Assembly: GCA_964555935.1 (NCBI GenBank) | Contig: CAZKUN010000026.1 | Coordinates: 1 to 56,970, forward strand | DNA: 56,970 nucleotides | Origin: CAZKUN01 sp964555935 | Lineage (GTDB): Bacteria > Armatimonadota > Zipacnadia > Zipacnadales > VGFC01 | Reading direction: 5' to 3' | Shown here: positions 8,501-17,321 of the stretch, one piece after another | Position numbering within the stretch: the stretch's first letter is position 1 | How the letters are laid out: each line of letters begins with the position of its first letter | The notes under the pieces: generated by a model | The model's input: the letters and a program-made list of their open reading frames with translations, nothing else | Database searches by the model: none | What the model was told of the DNA's origin: nothing | Made by a program: the position numbers and the translations under genes

Positions 8501-9835
8501 ATGAGCGCCGACCATAGCGTCGACAGATCCACTGCACTGTATGAGCGGGCGCGGCGAGCCATTCCGGGCGCCACCCACCTCTTCGGACGGCGCGCCGAAC
8601 TCGGCGCGCGCGGAGTTTCACCCATCTTCTCGGCCCGTCAGTCCGGCGGACGGTTCTGGGACGTAGATGACAACGAGTACGTCGACCTCCTCATGGGGTG
8701 TGGCGCGGTGATCCTGGGACACGCCTACCCGCCCATCGTCGAGGCCGTGCGGGAACAGGCGCTCAGGGGCACCGGCATTACGATCAACCACCCGCTGGAA
8801 GTCGAACTGGCGGAGGCGCTGATCGACATCATCCCTTGCGCGGACATGATCCGCTTCTGCAAGGGCGGTGGCGAGGCCGATCTGATCGCCATTCGGATCG
8901 CGCGTGGCGCGACCGGGCGCGACAAGGTTGCGTTCTGCGGATACCACGGCTGGCACGACTGGTACCTCGCCGCGAATCTGGCGGATGAGACCACGCTCAA
9001 CGCTCACCTACTCCCAGGCATCACACCGACGGGCGTTCCCAAAGCCCTCACCGGAACGGCGCTCCCGTTCGAGTTCAACAACACTGAATCGCTGGAACAG
9101 GTGCTCCTCGAGAACGAGGGCGAGATCGCGGCGATCATCATGGAGGCATCGCGCTCGTTCATACCCGAGCCCGGCTTCCTCGAATCAGGTCGCGAGCTGG
9201 CGACGAAGCACGGGTGCGTCCTCATCTTCGATGAGGTGGTCACCGGCTTCCGGCTGGCGCTCGGCGGCGCCCAGGAGTATTACGACGTCACTCCCGACAT
9301 GTCGACGTACGCCAAGACGATCTCGAATGGATTCGCCTTAGGCGCCGTGGCCGGCAAACGGGAGGTCATGGAATGCGCGGGAGACATGTTCATCAGCAGC
9401 GTTTACTGGGCTGAGGCCACGGGGCTTGCAGCCGGACTGGCGTCAGTGAAGGCCATGCAGGACATCGACGCCCCGGCGCTCGTATGGGACCGCGGGCGCA
9501 AGTTCATGGATGGGCTGGAATCGGCCATCTCCGATACCGGGGTGCCGTGCGAGTGCGTTGGCCTGGCGCCCTCCCCATTCGCGATCTTCAAACACGAAGA
9601 CCCGGAGACCAATGACGCGATCGTCACGCTCTACATGCAGGAAATGGCCCGTCGCGGAGTGTTCGCCGCGGGCGTCAACTACCTCTGCGTCGAGCACAGC
9701 GACTCCGACCTCCAGCAGGTTACCGACGCGATGGCGGAGACCTTCGGAGTCATCAGGAAGGGCCTCGAGGCCGGCGACGTCCACGCGCTCCTTGATTGCC
9801 CGGTGCGGCAATCGGGCTTCAAACGCTTGGTCTAG
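8501..9835 (+). CDS. Class III aminotransferase, glutamate-1-semialdehyde aminomutase-like
   Basis: About 444 aa, the usual length for this fold-type I PLP family. Visible landmarks: DVDDNEYVDLLMGCGAVILGH near the N-terminus, the PLP-ring-stacking YHGWHDW, the N1-binding Asp in LIFDEVVTGFRLALGG, and the Schiff-base Lys about 272 in YAKTISNGFALG. The segment that normally reads NSGTEA and holds the PLP phosphate reads KGGGEA here (from Lys 121), so the usual Ser and Thr are missing. With no haem genes near and a GNAT gene just upstream, it more likely handles an amino sugar or other amine than glutamate semialdehyde. A paralogue lies at 31496. Confidence 0.85.
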   Translation: MSADHSVDRSTALYERARRAIPGATHLFGRRAELGARGVSPIFSARQSGGRFWDVDDNEYVDLLMGCGAVILGHAYPPIVEAVREQALRGTGITINHPLEVELAEALIDIIPCADMIRFCKGGGEADLIAIRIARGATGRDKVAFCGYHGWHDWYLAANLADETTLNAHLLPGITPTGVPKALTGTALPFEFNNTESLEQVLLENEGEIAAIIMEASRSFIPEPGFLESGRELATKHGCVLIFDEVVTGFRLALGGAQEYYDVTPDMSTYAKTISNGFALGAVAGKREVMECAGDMFISSVYWAEATGLAAGLASVKAMQDIDAPALVWDRGRKFMDGLESAISDTGVPCECVGLAPSPFAIFKHEDPETNDAIVTLYMQEMARRGVFAAGVNYLCVEHSDSDLQQVTDAMAETFGVIRKGLEAGDVHALLDCPVRQSGFKRLV

Positions 9836-9877
9836 GCCCACGCCGAACGAACCCGCTTCCCCGCCGGAGCGTCTTTG

Positions 9878-9886
9878 TGCTATAAT
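9878..9886 (+). promoter_or_regulatory. Extended -10 promoter for the SEDS gene
   Basis: TGCTATAAT gives a perfect extended -10 (TGn plus TATAAT), 29 bp before the GTG start of the SEDS gene. No good -35 hexamer is seen at the expected spacing, as is common for extended -10 promoters. The same TGTGCTATAAT string recurs at 36124-36134 on the other strand. Confidence 0.6.
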
Positions 9887-9915
9887 CCACTATACTCCCC
9901 AAGGACACATTTACC

Positions 9916-11028
9916 GTGGTTGACACGCGCTTCTTCAGACGGGCAGACTTCGTCATGCTGGCCTGCGTGATCATACTGATCTCGATCGGCTGCGTGATGA
10001 TATTCAGTTGCACGCGCGGCGCGCTTTCCAAACAGGGCCTCGCGCAGACCAAGACCGTGCGCATGCAACTCATCTGGGTTCTCGTGGGCTTGGCCGCCAT
10101 GTTCGTCATGATGGCCATCGACTACTCGCGGGTCGCGTCCTTCCACATGCTCATCTATGGGGTTACCGCCCTCCTATTGGTGGCCGTGTTCTTCTGCCGC
10201 CCGATCAACGGCGCGTATCGTTGGATCATCATCGGGCCGATCAGGCTTCAGCCTGCCGAGTTCGCGCAGCTCGCGATGGTCATCTTCATCGCGAGCATGA
10301 CCTCGGCCCAGGAGAAAGCCGGCGACTTCTTCGCTATTACCAAAACGTTCGCGTGGATGATCCCGGTCATCGTCCTGATCCTCAAGGAACCCGATCTCGG
10401 CACGCCGGTTCTGATGTTCGTCGTCTGGGCGTCGATGATGTTCCTGTCGGGTGCCCGGATCCAACACCTTGTAGGGTACGCATCCGCCGGAGTCCTGCTC
10501 TTCCTCGCCGCCTGGTTCTCCGGCGCCATATCGGACGAACAGAAGGCCCGGATACTCGTCTTCCTTCACCCAGAACTCTACCGCCACGGCGACGGCTACC
10601 AGCAATATCACTCGCTGATTGCCGTCGGCAGCGGGGGCGTCTTCGGACAGGGCCTCTTCCAGGGGAAACAGACTCAGGGCGCCTGGATCCCAGACCAACA
10701 CACGGACTTCATCTTCACCGGCATCGCCGAGGAGTTCGGATTCATCGGCGCGGTTCTGGTTCTCGCCCTGTTCGGACTGCTGCTGTGGCGGTGCACCGTG
10801 GTGATGTTTGAATCGAAGGACCTGCTCGGACGCCTGCTCGTGTGCGGCGTCACCGCGATGATTGGGATGCACGTCCTCGTCAACGTGTCGATGACGATGG
10901 CGCTCGGGCCGGTCAAGGGCATGCCCTTGCCGCTCGTCAGCTACGGCGGCAGCAGCATGCTTACCACGCTCATGGGACTCGGCATCGTGCAAAGCGTCCA
11001 CATGCGACGGCATAAGATTGCGTTCTAG
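9916..11028 (+). CDS. rodA: SEDS-family peptidoglycan glycosyltransferase, RodA-type
   Basis: About 370 aa from the GTG at 9916, with AAGGA 10 nt upstream. It is a polytopic membrane protein with about ten hydrophobic segments. Family signatures: GAYRWIIIGPIRLQPAEFAQLA, then the extracytoplasmic HSLIAVGSGGVFGQGL and IPDQHTDFIFTGIAEEFGFIGA, and PLVSYGGSSMLTTLMGLGI at the C-terminus. SEDS proteins polymerise glycan strands from lipid II with a class B penicillin-binding protein. The short length and the FQGKQTQGAWIPDQHTDFIF wording favour RodA (elongation) over FtsW. It is not next to mreBCD or a PBP2 gene here. The following gene starts 14 bp downstream and may be co-transcribed. Confidence 0.85.
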   Translation: MVDTRFFRRADFVMLACVIILISIGCVMIFSCTRGALSKQGLAQTKTVRMQLIWVLVGLAAMFVMMAIDYSRVASFHMLIYGVTALLLVAVFFCRPINGAYRWIIIGPIRLQPAEFAQLAMVIFIASMTSAQEKAGDFFAITKTFAWMIPVIVLILKEPDLGTPVLMFVVWASMMFLSGARIQHLVGYASAGVLLFLAAWFSGAISDEQKARILVFLHPELYRHGDGYQQYHSLIAVGSGGVFGQGLFQGKQTQGAWIPDQHTDFIFTGIAEEFGFIGAVLVLALFGLLLWRCTVVMFESKDLLGRLLVCGVTAMIGMHVLVNVSMTMALGPVKGMPLPLVSYGGSSMLTTLMGLGIVQSVHMRRHKIAF

Positions 11029-11042
11029 CTAAAGGACTGCTA

Positions 11043-11999
11043 ATGGCTCGGAAGCCCGACGATTCGATGGACGATACGACGGTGGTCGGTTGGCAGGGAT
11101 ACACGCTGACCGTACCCGCACGCTGGACGATGGGCGCGATTGGTGGCGACAACTCGGAAGGCTACCTGAGACTCGACGGGACAGACATGCCCCGCTGCGA
11201 GCTGAAGTGGTTCAACGAGCGCGGCCCGGTGACCATCGAGACCGTCATCGACAAGTACCTCACCGACCTCCAGAAGAAGCGCAAGCGCCGCGACCCTGAA
11301 GTTAAGGTGAAGCGCGACACGCGCCTGCTCGGGCGCCGCAAGGGCGGTCGGCTGCAGATAGAGAGCTTCCGTTGGGATTCCGAAGCGCAGCAGGCCCACG
11401 GCGCGGCCTGGGTCTGCAAGGCCTGCGGACGCACGACGATCATCCAGGTCCTTGGCACGCCGGACGAGGACATCGACGAACTTGCGACCGAGGTCATTCT
11501 TGCGGTCGTCGATCACCCCAACGAGGGTTGGACGACGTGGGCCACCTACGGACTGCACTGCGAGGTCCCCGACGACTACAAGCTGTCCGGCCAGAAGCTC
11601 ATGGCAGGGCTTATCGAGCTGAACTTCACCCTTGAGAGCGAGAAGATCGCCGTCATGCGCTGGGGGATGTCTGATGTTGCCCTCGCAAACGAGAGTCTGG
11701 TGACCTGGGCGCAGAAGGAACTCAGCAAGCGCCAGAAGGGGTGGAACTGCACCTACGAGGAGATTGAGTTCAACGGCCATCCCGGCATCGCGGTGACGGG
11801 CGGATCAAGTCAGGTCGGCGTCAACGTCAGGACGTTCATCAACCACTGCCTCCGCAAGACGTATGGCAGCAACGTAATGTCGCTGGTCTGGCACTGCGAG
11901 CAGGAGAAGAAGATCTATTGCGTCGAAACCATCGTTGACGATGCGAACAAGGATCTGCCGGTTGAGGTGTGTGGGCGAATCCCGTGTCACAAGGGTTAG
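11043..11999 (+). CDS. Uncharacterised cytoplasmic protein with two similar halves
   Basis: About 318 aa; ATG preceded by AAAGGA. I do not recognise a named family. The two halves look alike: YTLTVPARWTMGAIGGDNSEG then CELKW near residues 17-57, and YGLHCEVPDDYKLSGQ then IAVMRW near residues 165-210. This suggests an internal duplication of a beta-rich module that superficially recalls PsbP/DUF1795 domains. A CKACG pair and a C-terminal CGRIPC could bind metal, but no full zinc site is evident. No signal peptide or membrane segment is seen. It lies between the SEDS gene and a secreted TPR/HExxH protein, with tight spacing on both sides, so one operon is likely. Confidence 0.6.
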   Translation: MARKPDDSMDDTTVVGWQGYTLTVPARWTMGAIGGDNSEGYLRLDGTDMPRCELKWFNERGPVTIETVIDKYLTDLQKKRKRRDPEVKVKRDTRLLGRRKGGRLQIESFRWDSEAQQAHGAAWVCKACGRTTIIQVLGTPDEDIDELATEVILAVVDHPNEGWTTWATYGLHCEVPDDYKLSGQKLMAGLIELNFTLESEKIAVMRWGMSDVALANESLVTWAQKELSKRQKGWNCTYEEIEFNGHPGIAVTGGSSQVGVNVRTFINHCLRKTYGSNVMSLVWHCEQEKKIYCVETIVDDANKDLPVEVCGRIPCHKG

Positions 12000-12006
12000 G
12001 GTGGAG

Positions 12007-13683
12007 ATGAAGCGCGCGTCCCGGACGTTTATCAGCGTTCTCCTGTGCCTCGCGGCGACAGTCGCCGCGGCGGGACCGGTCGACGAGGCCCGCGAACTGG
12101 TCCGCCAGGCCGCGGACGCCGCTGAAGACGGCGACTACACCACGGCCCTCGAATTGCTGGACCAAGCCGAGGCGAAGGCCCCCACATATGGCCCGGCTCA
12201 GTCCTGGCTCGCGCACACGTACGAGAGCATCGGTGAGAATGACGAAGCGCTCAAGCACGTCGCGGCCCTGCTCGCCATCGACCCAACGGACGCCTACGGG
12301 AAGGCGGCGGCGGAGCGACTGTTCATGGAGCCGCCGTTTCCCAGGGAGCTATCCCCCGCAACGATCGCGGTAAGCCCGCTGACCTTCACGATCGACGAGT
12401 GTACCCTCGGGGACGACAGCCTGACGCCGGGGCGCTACACTCTCTGCTACACGACCTCGCTGAAGTACCCCGAGGATGCGCCCAAGGGAAGCCCGTTGGT
12501 GGAGAAGACCCTCCCGGGCGCGACGGCGGAGCCCCAGACGGCCCAATTCAACCGCGTGGTATACGGCTTCCGCGAGCTGCCCGACGCCGAGGGAATGCGA
12601 CTGCGCGTCATCGCGTACTACCCCTCCACATACCTCAGCGGGTTCGACCGCGACCTCTCCGAGGTCGCGCAGGCGCTCGTGCATCTGCTGCTTCGGTACC
12701 AGGTCTACGCCGAGGGATACCTGGGACTGTCGCCTCAGGCGGACGCCGAGGGCATCAACCGCATATACCTCTGCACGAACGGACCGCCGGGCGCCGAGCG
12801 CGTCGACACCGACCTCTTCTTCTACCGCGCCATCTCCGATGACCGCTCGCCCTTTGAGTGGGTCCGGCAGCTGTCGCATGAAGCGGGACACCTCGCGATC
12901 CCCGCCATCGGTGGCTTCGCCCATCCGGAGATGTGGGGCAACGGCGATGTCGGCGAGCGCCTCTTCCAGCACTTCCTCGCGCGGGAAGCCGCCGCGGTCG
13001 CCGGAGTCGAGTGGCCATCAGCCCAGGCCGGCGCCGCCCTCAATGGGCTGTGGCCTGAGGGCGACCTCGCTATCGAGGACTACCTTGCGTCATCTGGGCG
13101 CGCGCCGCTAGCCGTCTGGGCCGGAGCGGGCCCGGACTCCGAGGAACTCGTCGTCGGCCAGGACGAACGCGCCATGCAGTACTATGTGGGATTTGTCCTG
13201 CACATCCTCGCGTCTCACGGGGTCGAGGGCCTGCGCGAAGTGACCAAGGCTTGCACGGGTAGCACGGTCGCCGATTTCGTCTACACCTACAAGCAAACCA
13301 TCGCCAAGTGGGTCGGCGAGAACCGCCCAATCTCCATCAATGCGGGTGCCTACGACGTCTCCGCGACGCGCTTGACGCGCGCGCCCGCGCCGGCCGACCT
13401 CGCCCCTCAAACTGTCTCCCTCGCCGCCGGTGATACTGTTGCCTACTCCGTCTTCCTGCCGGCCGCCACGTGGCATGTCAGCGTCCCGGCCGATGGCGGG
13501 GACGGCGACGCTCTGCTGCTGTCTTTCGATGGCGGCGAAGCGGCGGAGGTTGCGCTGGATGCAGACCCGACCCTCATCGGGCCTCTGAACGAGGGCTGGT
13601 ACAAGCTCACTCTCCAAGCCCCGCCCGAACAGGCGCCCATCACGTTACGCGGCCCGGTATTTGAGTCCGACCCCGTCGAATAA
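12007..13683 (+). CDS. Secreted TPR protein with HExxH putative metallopeptidase motif
   Basis: About 558 aa. I use the ATG at 12007; a GTG at 12001 is an alternative. The N-terminus MKRASRTFISVLLCLAATVAAA is a signal peptide. Two to three TPR-like helices follow (residues about 20-100: AAEDGDYTTALELLDQAEA, AQSWLAHTYESIGENDEAL). A middle region carries LSHEAGHLAIP with H291-E292-x-x-H295, and a downstream Glu in HFLAREAAAVAG could be the third zinc ligand as in gluzincins. The last 120 residues are beta-rich, like a pre-peptidase C-terminal domain (VSLAAGDTVAYSVFLPAATWHVSV). The motif suggests a periplasmic or surface protease, but activity is not proven. The gene begins 7 bp after the previous stop. 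Confidence 0.65.
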   Translation: MKRASRTFISVLLCLAATVAAAGPVDEARELVRQAADAAEDGDYTTALELLDQAEAKAPTYGPAQSWLAHTYESIGENDEALKHVAALLAIDPTDAYGKAAAERLFMEPPFPRELSPATIAVSPLTFTIDECTLGDDSLTPGRYTLCYTTSLKYPEDAPKGSPLVEKTLPGATAEPQTAQFNRVVYGFRELPDAEGMRLRVIAYYPSTYLSGFDRDLSEVAQALVHLLLRYQVYAEGYLGLSPQADAEGINRIYLCTNGPPGAERVDTDLFFYRAISDDRSPFEWVRQLSHEAGHLAIPAIGGFAHPEMWGNGDVGERLFQHFLAREAAAVAGVEWPSAQAGAALNGLWPEGDLAIEDYLASSGRAPLAVWAGAGPDSEELVVGQDERAMQYYVGFVLHILASHGVEGLREVTKACTGSTVADFVYTYKQTIAKWVGENRPISINAGAYDVSATRLTRAPAPADLAPQTVSLAAGDTVAYSVFLPAATWHVSVPADGGDGDALLLSFDGGEAAEVALDADPTLIGPLNEGWYKLTLQAPPEQAPITLRGPVFESDPVE

Positions 13684-13763
13684 CGCGCCGGTTTGCAGCA
13701 GGTATCCGCGCTGCCGCGCGGAAGATCTGTCCGCGAGCCGGTTCACGACATGAGGTGATGGCA

Positions 13764-14468
13764 GTGAAGACAGCTACCACGATTGGGACGGCAGTCTTGG
13801 CGTTACTGACCGCAATGGCGTTCGCCGGGTGCAGCAAAGCGGTGGAAGCCGTCAAGACCGGCGCCGAAGTCGCGCGCGTCGCCAAGGACGCTCAAGACGG
13901 CGAGTTCACCGTCAAGGGCAAGGACGGCGAAACGATCGTCGTCGACGCCGAGAAGGCCGGCAAGGGCGGAACAGTCACGGTGACCGACGCGGATGGCGAG
14001 GTCTCCACCGTCACGACAACCGAGGACAAGGATGGCGAGGGCGGCACTTGGACCGCGACAGGCCCCGACGGCACGACCACAGTCACCACCGTCACGGGCG
14101 AAGATGGCGAAGCAACCGTCGTAACGACCGACGCTGAAGGCAATGAAACAACCATCGAGACGGGGGCCAATGCCGTCACAGAGGACGACATTGGGATCAA
14201 GTTCTACCCCGGCGCAGCTCCCGAGGGTGGAGGCCAGATCAGCGGCTCGACCGAGGCGGGCGGGAACCGCGCAGGCGTGATGCTGACCACGCCTGACTCC
14301 TTCGAGAAGGTCGCGCAGTTCTACAAGGACGAGTACGACACCGACGAAATCCTGGAGACTCCCACCGCGCTGATGATGACCGTCGGCGAGGGCGACGATT
14401 CGGCGAAGATCACCGTCGTGCGCGAGGCCAGCGAGGACGTCACTCGGATCGCGATCCTGAGAGGGTAG
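13764..14468 (+). CDS. Thr/Asp/Gly-rich repeat lipoprotein
   Basis: About 234 aa. The GTG at 13764 has GAGG 8 nt upstream; the ATG at 13758 would be too close to it. The N-terminus ends in AMAFAGC, a plausible lipobox, so a membrane-anchored lipoprotein is expected. Residues about 40-140 are low-complexity short repeats built on D/N-G/A-E-T-x-V (TVTDADGEVSTVTTTEDKDG), probably a beta-rich or solenoid-like stalk. The last 90 residues look globular (KFYPGAAPEGGGQISGSTEA, FEKVAQFYKDEYDTDEIL) and recall small secreted domains of unknown function. I do not know the role. It is likely co-directional with the upstream secreted protein but separated by 80 bp. Confidence 0.65.
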   Translation: MKTATTIGTAVLALLTAMAFAGCSKAVEAVKTGAEVARVAKDAQDGEFTVKGKDGETIVVDAEKAGKGGTVTVTDADGEVSTVTTTEDKDGEGGTWTATGPDGTTTVTTVTGEDGEATVVTTDAEGNETTIETGANAVTEDDIGIKFYPGAAPEGGGQISGSTEAGGNRAGVMLTTPDSFEKVAQFYKDEYDTDEILETPTALMMTVGEGDDSAKITVVREASEDVTRIAILRG

Positions 14469-14563
14469 TGACGGTGCAGCCGCTTCCCAACGCGAGTCCC
14501 ATGGGGCGCTGGTCGCGTCGGCACCCCTCGCATTCGTCCACCCACACGACACCAGGATCTTAG

Positions 14564-15538
14564 ATGCCCGACCAACCAGACCCCCGCAACCGCCTGAACA
14601 ACCTCACGAACCGCGAGTGGCTGAAAGCCACGAAGAGCTTCTGGACCGCTGATGGCGGTCGGGCCGAGGGCGCGCCACCCGCGTGGGACGAGTTCATCGG
14701 TTGGCTTCGCGAAACCAAGGGCGATGAGGCGGTCGAGGAAGTACTGGAACAAGTCGCGCCGAGCTTCATTTACAGCAAAGCCCCCCCCCGCAGCAAGCTC
14801 AAGAGCCTCCACCCAGCGACGTTCTCAGAGACCGATGTTGGCCGCCTCATCAGCATGTTCACCAAGCCCGGCCAGCATGTCCTCGACCCATTCCTCGGCT
14901 CGGGATCCACGCTTCTGGCGTGCGCGGAGCGCGGCAGGCGCGGGACGGGGATCGAGCTATCCAAGGACTGGGCGAAGATCGCCCGCGAGCGGCTGAAGGC
15001 CGAAGTCGAGGATCAATCTCAGCAGACGGTCCGCGTTGGCGATTCCCGCCGCGTGCTAGCGAAACTGGGCGCCGAATCCGTCGATCTCCTGCTCACCAGC
15101 CCGCCGTATTGGAGTGTGCTCCGCAAGAAGCCAGGGCTCAAGGCGAAGGCCGAGCGCGTCGATCATGGCTTGCCAACTCACTACAGCGATTCGGCCGACG
15201 ATCTGGGGAATATCGAGGACTACGAGGCGTTCCTGGCGACGCTCGGCGGGATCTTCGAGCTGGCAGTGCCGCTGCTGAGGCCAGGCTCATACGCGTGCGT
15301 GGTGGTCTCGGACTTCCGACACGGTAAAGACTTCGTGATGCATCACGCCGACGTCGCGCGCGTGCTCGAGGGGGTCGGGCTGCCACTAAAGGCCATCACC
15401 ATCCTCGCCCAGGACAACAAGAACCTCTACCCCTTCGGGATTCCCTATCACTTCATCTCAAACATCCACCACCAGTACATCCTCATCCACCAGAAGCCCG
15501 CCCCAGCGAAGAAGAAGCGCAAGCCCAAGGCTAAATGA
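14564..15538 (+). CDS. Orphan DNA methyltransferase (N4-cytosine/N6-adenine type)
   Basis: About 324 aa. The start region RNRLNNLTNREWLKATKSFW is typical of one branch of site-specific DNA methyltransferases. SAM-binding motif I is HVLDPFLGSGSTLLACAERG and the catalytic motif IV is LLTSPPYWSVLRKK. TSPPY is most common in N4-cytosine enzymes but also occurs in some N6-adenine ones. Motif I precedes motif IV. No restriction endonuclease, specificity subunit or Vsr gene is adjacent, so it is probably a solitary methyltransferase that marks the genome for regulation or replication. The C-terminal KKKRKPKAK tail is basic. Its end overlaps the convergent CPBP gene by 8 bp. Confidence 0.85.
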   Translation: MPDQPDPRNRLNNLTNREWLKATKSFWTADGGRAEGAPPAWDEFIGWLRETKGDEAVEEVLEQVAPSFIYSKAPPRSKLKSLHPATFSETDVGRLISMFTKPGQHVLDPFLGSGSTLLACAERGRRGTGIELSKDWAKIARERLKAEVEDQSQQTVRVGDSRRVLAKLGAESVDLLLTSPPYWSVLRKKPGLKAKAERVDHGLPTHYSDSADDLGNIEDYEAFLATLGGIFELAVPLLRPGSYACVVVSDFRHGKDFVMHHADVARVLEGVGLPLKAITILAQDNKNLYPFGIPYHFISNIHHQYILIHQKPAPAKKKRKPKAK

Positions 15539-16274
15539 GCGCGAAGATGTCCATCGACGCCGCGCAGATCCAGTGGACGAGCCAGCACCCAACGAACGAG
15601 CGGCTGCGATAGCCGGTGACGCCAAGCGCCAGCCCGGCGATGACCGACGCGTAGAGTTCGGGCTCGGGTTTGCCCACATGCATCAGGACAAATGGCACGG
15701 TCTGAAGCGCGATCGCCGCGGGCCCGAGCTTCTTCGCGAACCCCTGCAGCAGGAAGCCCCGGAAGAAGAACTCCCAGGCGAAGAAATACGCCCCGTAGGC
15801 GAGTTCCCACGGGATCAATAGCCACGCGTTGGCGCGCGCCGGGCTAAACATCGGGTAATACCGTGCGAAGTCGTCCAGCCGCGACGCGATGAAGATCACC
15901 GGCACGACAACCAGCAGGAAGACGAGTCCGTGCTTGAGCTGCACGCGCCAGTCACCGAGCGTCATTCCGTAGTCGGCGACGCGCTCCTTGAGCCCAAACC
16001 GGACCACGAGCAGCGGGACCACGAGGAGGGCAAGGATGTTGACGCCGATCCACGGGAACTGGTGCCATCCCTGAGGCAGGACGCCCCGGGCCGTCAGGCC
16101 GAAGTCCATCGGGCGGTAGTGCACGTAGGAGACAACCGGCAGCAGAATGGCCGCGCCGAGTCCGGCCAGCCCCGCCGGAGTCCGTAGCGCGTTCCACAAC
16201 AGGCTTAGCGACGCGACGATCTCGCCCTCGCGCTTCGGCGTGTCCTCGGCGGCTTCGATCGAGTTATCGGGCAT
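15531..16274 (-). CDS. CPBP family intramembrane protease (CAAX protease/bacteriocin-processing type)
   Basis: About 247 aa, with roughly seven hydrophobic segments. The family motifs are visible: WEFFFRGFLLQGF (the E-x-x-x-R motif, here with one Glu rather than two), VPFVLMHVGKPEPE (F-x-x-x-H) and SFVGCWLVHW (third motif His). These enzymes are integral-membrane glutamic proteases of the Rce1 type; bacterial targets are mostly unknown. Its ATG overlaps the stop of the upstream GHMP kinase gene (TAATG), so it is translationally coupled to the end of the long leftward operon. The single Glu in motif 1 may lower activity but the second metal-free catalytic residues remain. Confidence 0.8.
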   Translation of the reverse strand: MPDNSIEAAEDTPKREGEIVASLSLLWNALRTPAGLAGLGAAILLPVVSYVHYRPMDFGLTARGVLPQGWHQFPWIGVNILALLVVPLLVVRFGLKERVADYGMTLGDWRVQLKHGLVFLLVVVPVIFIASRLDDFARYYPMFSPARANAWLLIPWELAYGAYFFAWEFFFRGFLLQGFAKKLGPAAIALQTVPFVLMHVGKPEPELYASVIAGLALGVTGYRSRSFVGCWLVHWICAASMDIFALI

Positions 16275-17296
16275 TAGCTATCCATCGACCAGCATTGGAG
16301 TCCATTGAAATCGAAAGTGAAGTCCAGGATCCGGCCGCCCAACTCAGCCAGCGCGCGGCGCACGGGGCCCTCCTGGTCCGGCGCGCAGTAGAAGAGGATG
16401 CACCCTCCCCCGCCCGCGCCGCAGATCTTCGCCGCCAATGCGCCCGCCGACTTCGCGGCATCGATCAGGATGGCCACCCGCGGCGTCAACACGCCTTCGG
16501 CCAGCGATACTCGCGCTTCCGTCTCCTCGTTCAGCAACTCAGCAAACCGCTGCATGTCCTCGCTGCGCAGAGCGCTGGCCGCCTCCTTCGCCACGCGCTT
16601 TACCGTCTGCATCGCTTCCGTGACCCTCGGCTCGCCGCTCTCATACGCGGCGATCATCCGCGTGTTCGTGTCGCCGGACAGACGCGACTGGCCCGAGTAG
16701 CACAGCACTAGGTGCTTCTCGAGATCCGCCACAAGTCCCGGGCTGACCTCTACGCGCTCGACGGAGACGTGGTCGCCCTGAAACTCCATGTAGTTGATCC
16801 CACCGACCGCCGCACCGTACTGGTCCTGCTTGCCGCCGACGATGCCCATCTCCTCTTCGATGTCACACGCCAGCTCGGCAATGTCATAGCGGCTCAGCCG
16901 GTCCTTCGCGCCAGTGAGCATCGCCCGCCGGTGATCGAGCACCGCCAGCAGCGCGACGCCCACGGACGCCGATGAGCCGGTGCCTGAGCCCGGTGGCGAG
17001 TCGGCTCTCACCGTCAGCGAGACGCCCTCGTCGATGTCAAAGCGCCGGATCGCCATGGTCAGCAAATCCAGGCTCGTCTTCTCCTCGATCTCGCGGATGT
17101 CAGCCGCCTCCACGTACTCTTGGAGGTCGTCCGAGTCGATGCGCAAACCCTTCTCGCGCTCCTCCAGCGAGCAGTACGCGTAGCGCGCGACAGAGCCGCT
17201 CAGCACGGCTCCGCCTTCCTTGTCGCGAAATGCCTTCAGGTCCGTTGTCCCGCCGGCAAAATCGATCCTGATTGGGGCTCGACTCCGAAGAACCAT
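16274..17296 (-). CDS. GHMP-family sugar kinase (heptose/HddA-like)
   Basis: About 340 aa. The ATG at 17296 has AGGAG 9 nt upstream, and MVLRSRAPIRIDFAGGTTDL is the classic first strand of the family; the frame extends further upstream but that part looks non-coding. The ATP-binding motif 2 is SPPGSGTGSSASVGVALL and motif 3 is ICGAGGGGCILFY. An IVGGKQDQYGAAVGGINY segment is shared with D-glycero-D-manno-heptose 7-phosphate kinases (HddA) and related enzymes. It probably phosphorylates a sugar or sugar phosphate for glycan assembly. It lies 25 bp after the UxaA-like gene, and its stop overlaps the start of the CPBP gene. Confidence 0.85.
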   Translation of the reverse strand: MVLRSRAPIRIDFAGGTTDLKAFRDKEGGAVLSGSVARYAYCSLEEREKGLRIDSDDLQEYVEAADIREIEEKTSLDLLTMAIRRFDIDEGVSLTVRADSPPGSGTGSSASVGVALLAVLDHRRAMLTGAKDRLSRYDIAELACDIEEEMGIVGGKQDQYGAAVGGINYMEFQGDHVSVERVEVSPGLVADLEKHLVLCYSGQSRLSGDTNTRMIAAYESGEPRVTEAMQTVKRVAKEAASALRSEDMQRFAELLNEETEARVSLAEGVLTPRVAILIDAAKSAGALAAKICGAGGGGCILFYCAPDQEGPVRRALAELGGRILDFTFDFNGLQCWSMDS

Positions 17297-17321
17297 GGAG
17301 ATTCTCTCCTCGCGCGCCCAG

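Noticed and set aside
13706..13721. CCGCGC-TGCC-GCGCGG hairpin after the TPR/HExxH gene
   Set aside because: Only a 6-bp stem and no T-run; such GC hairpins are expected by chance here.
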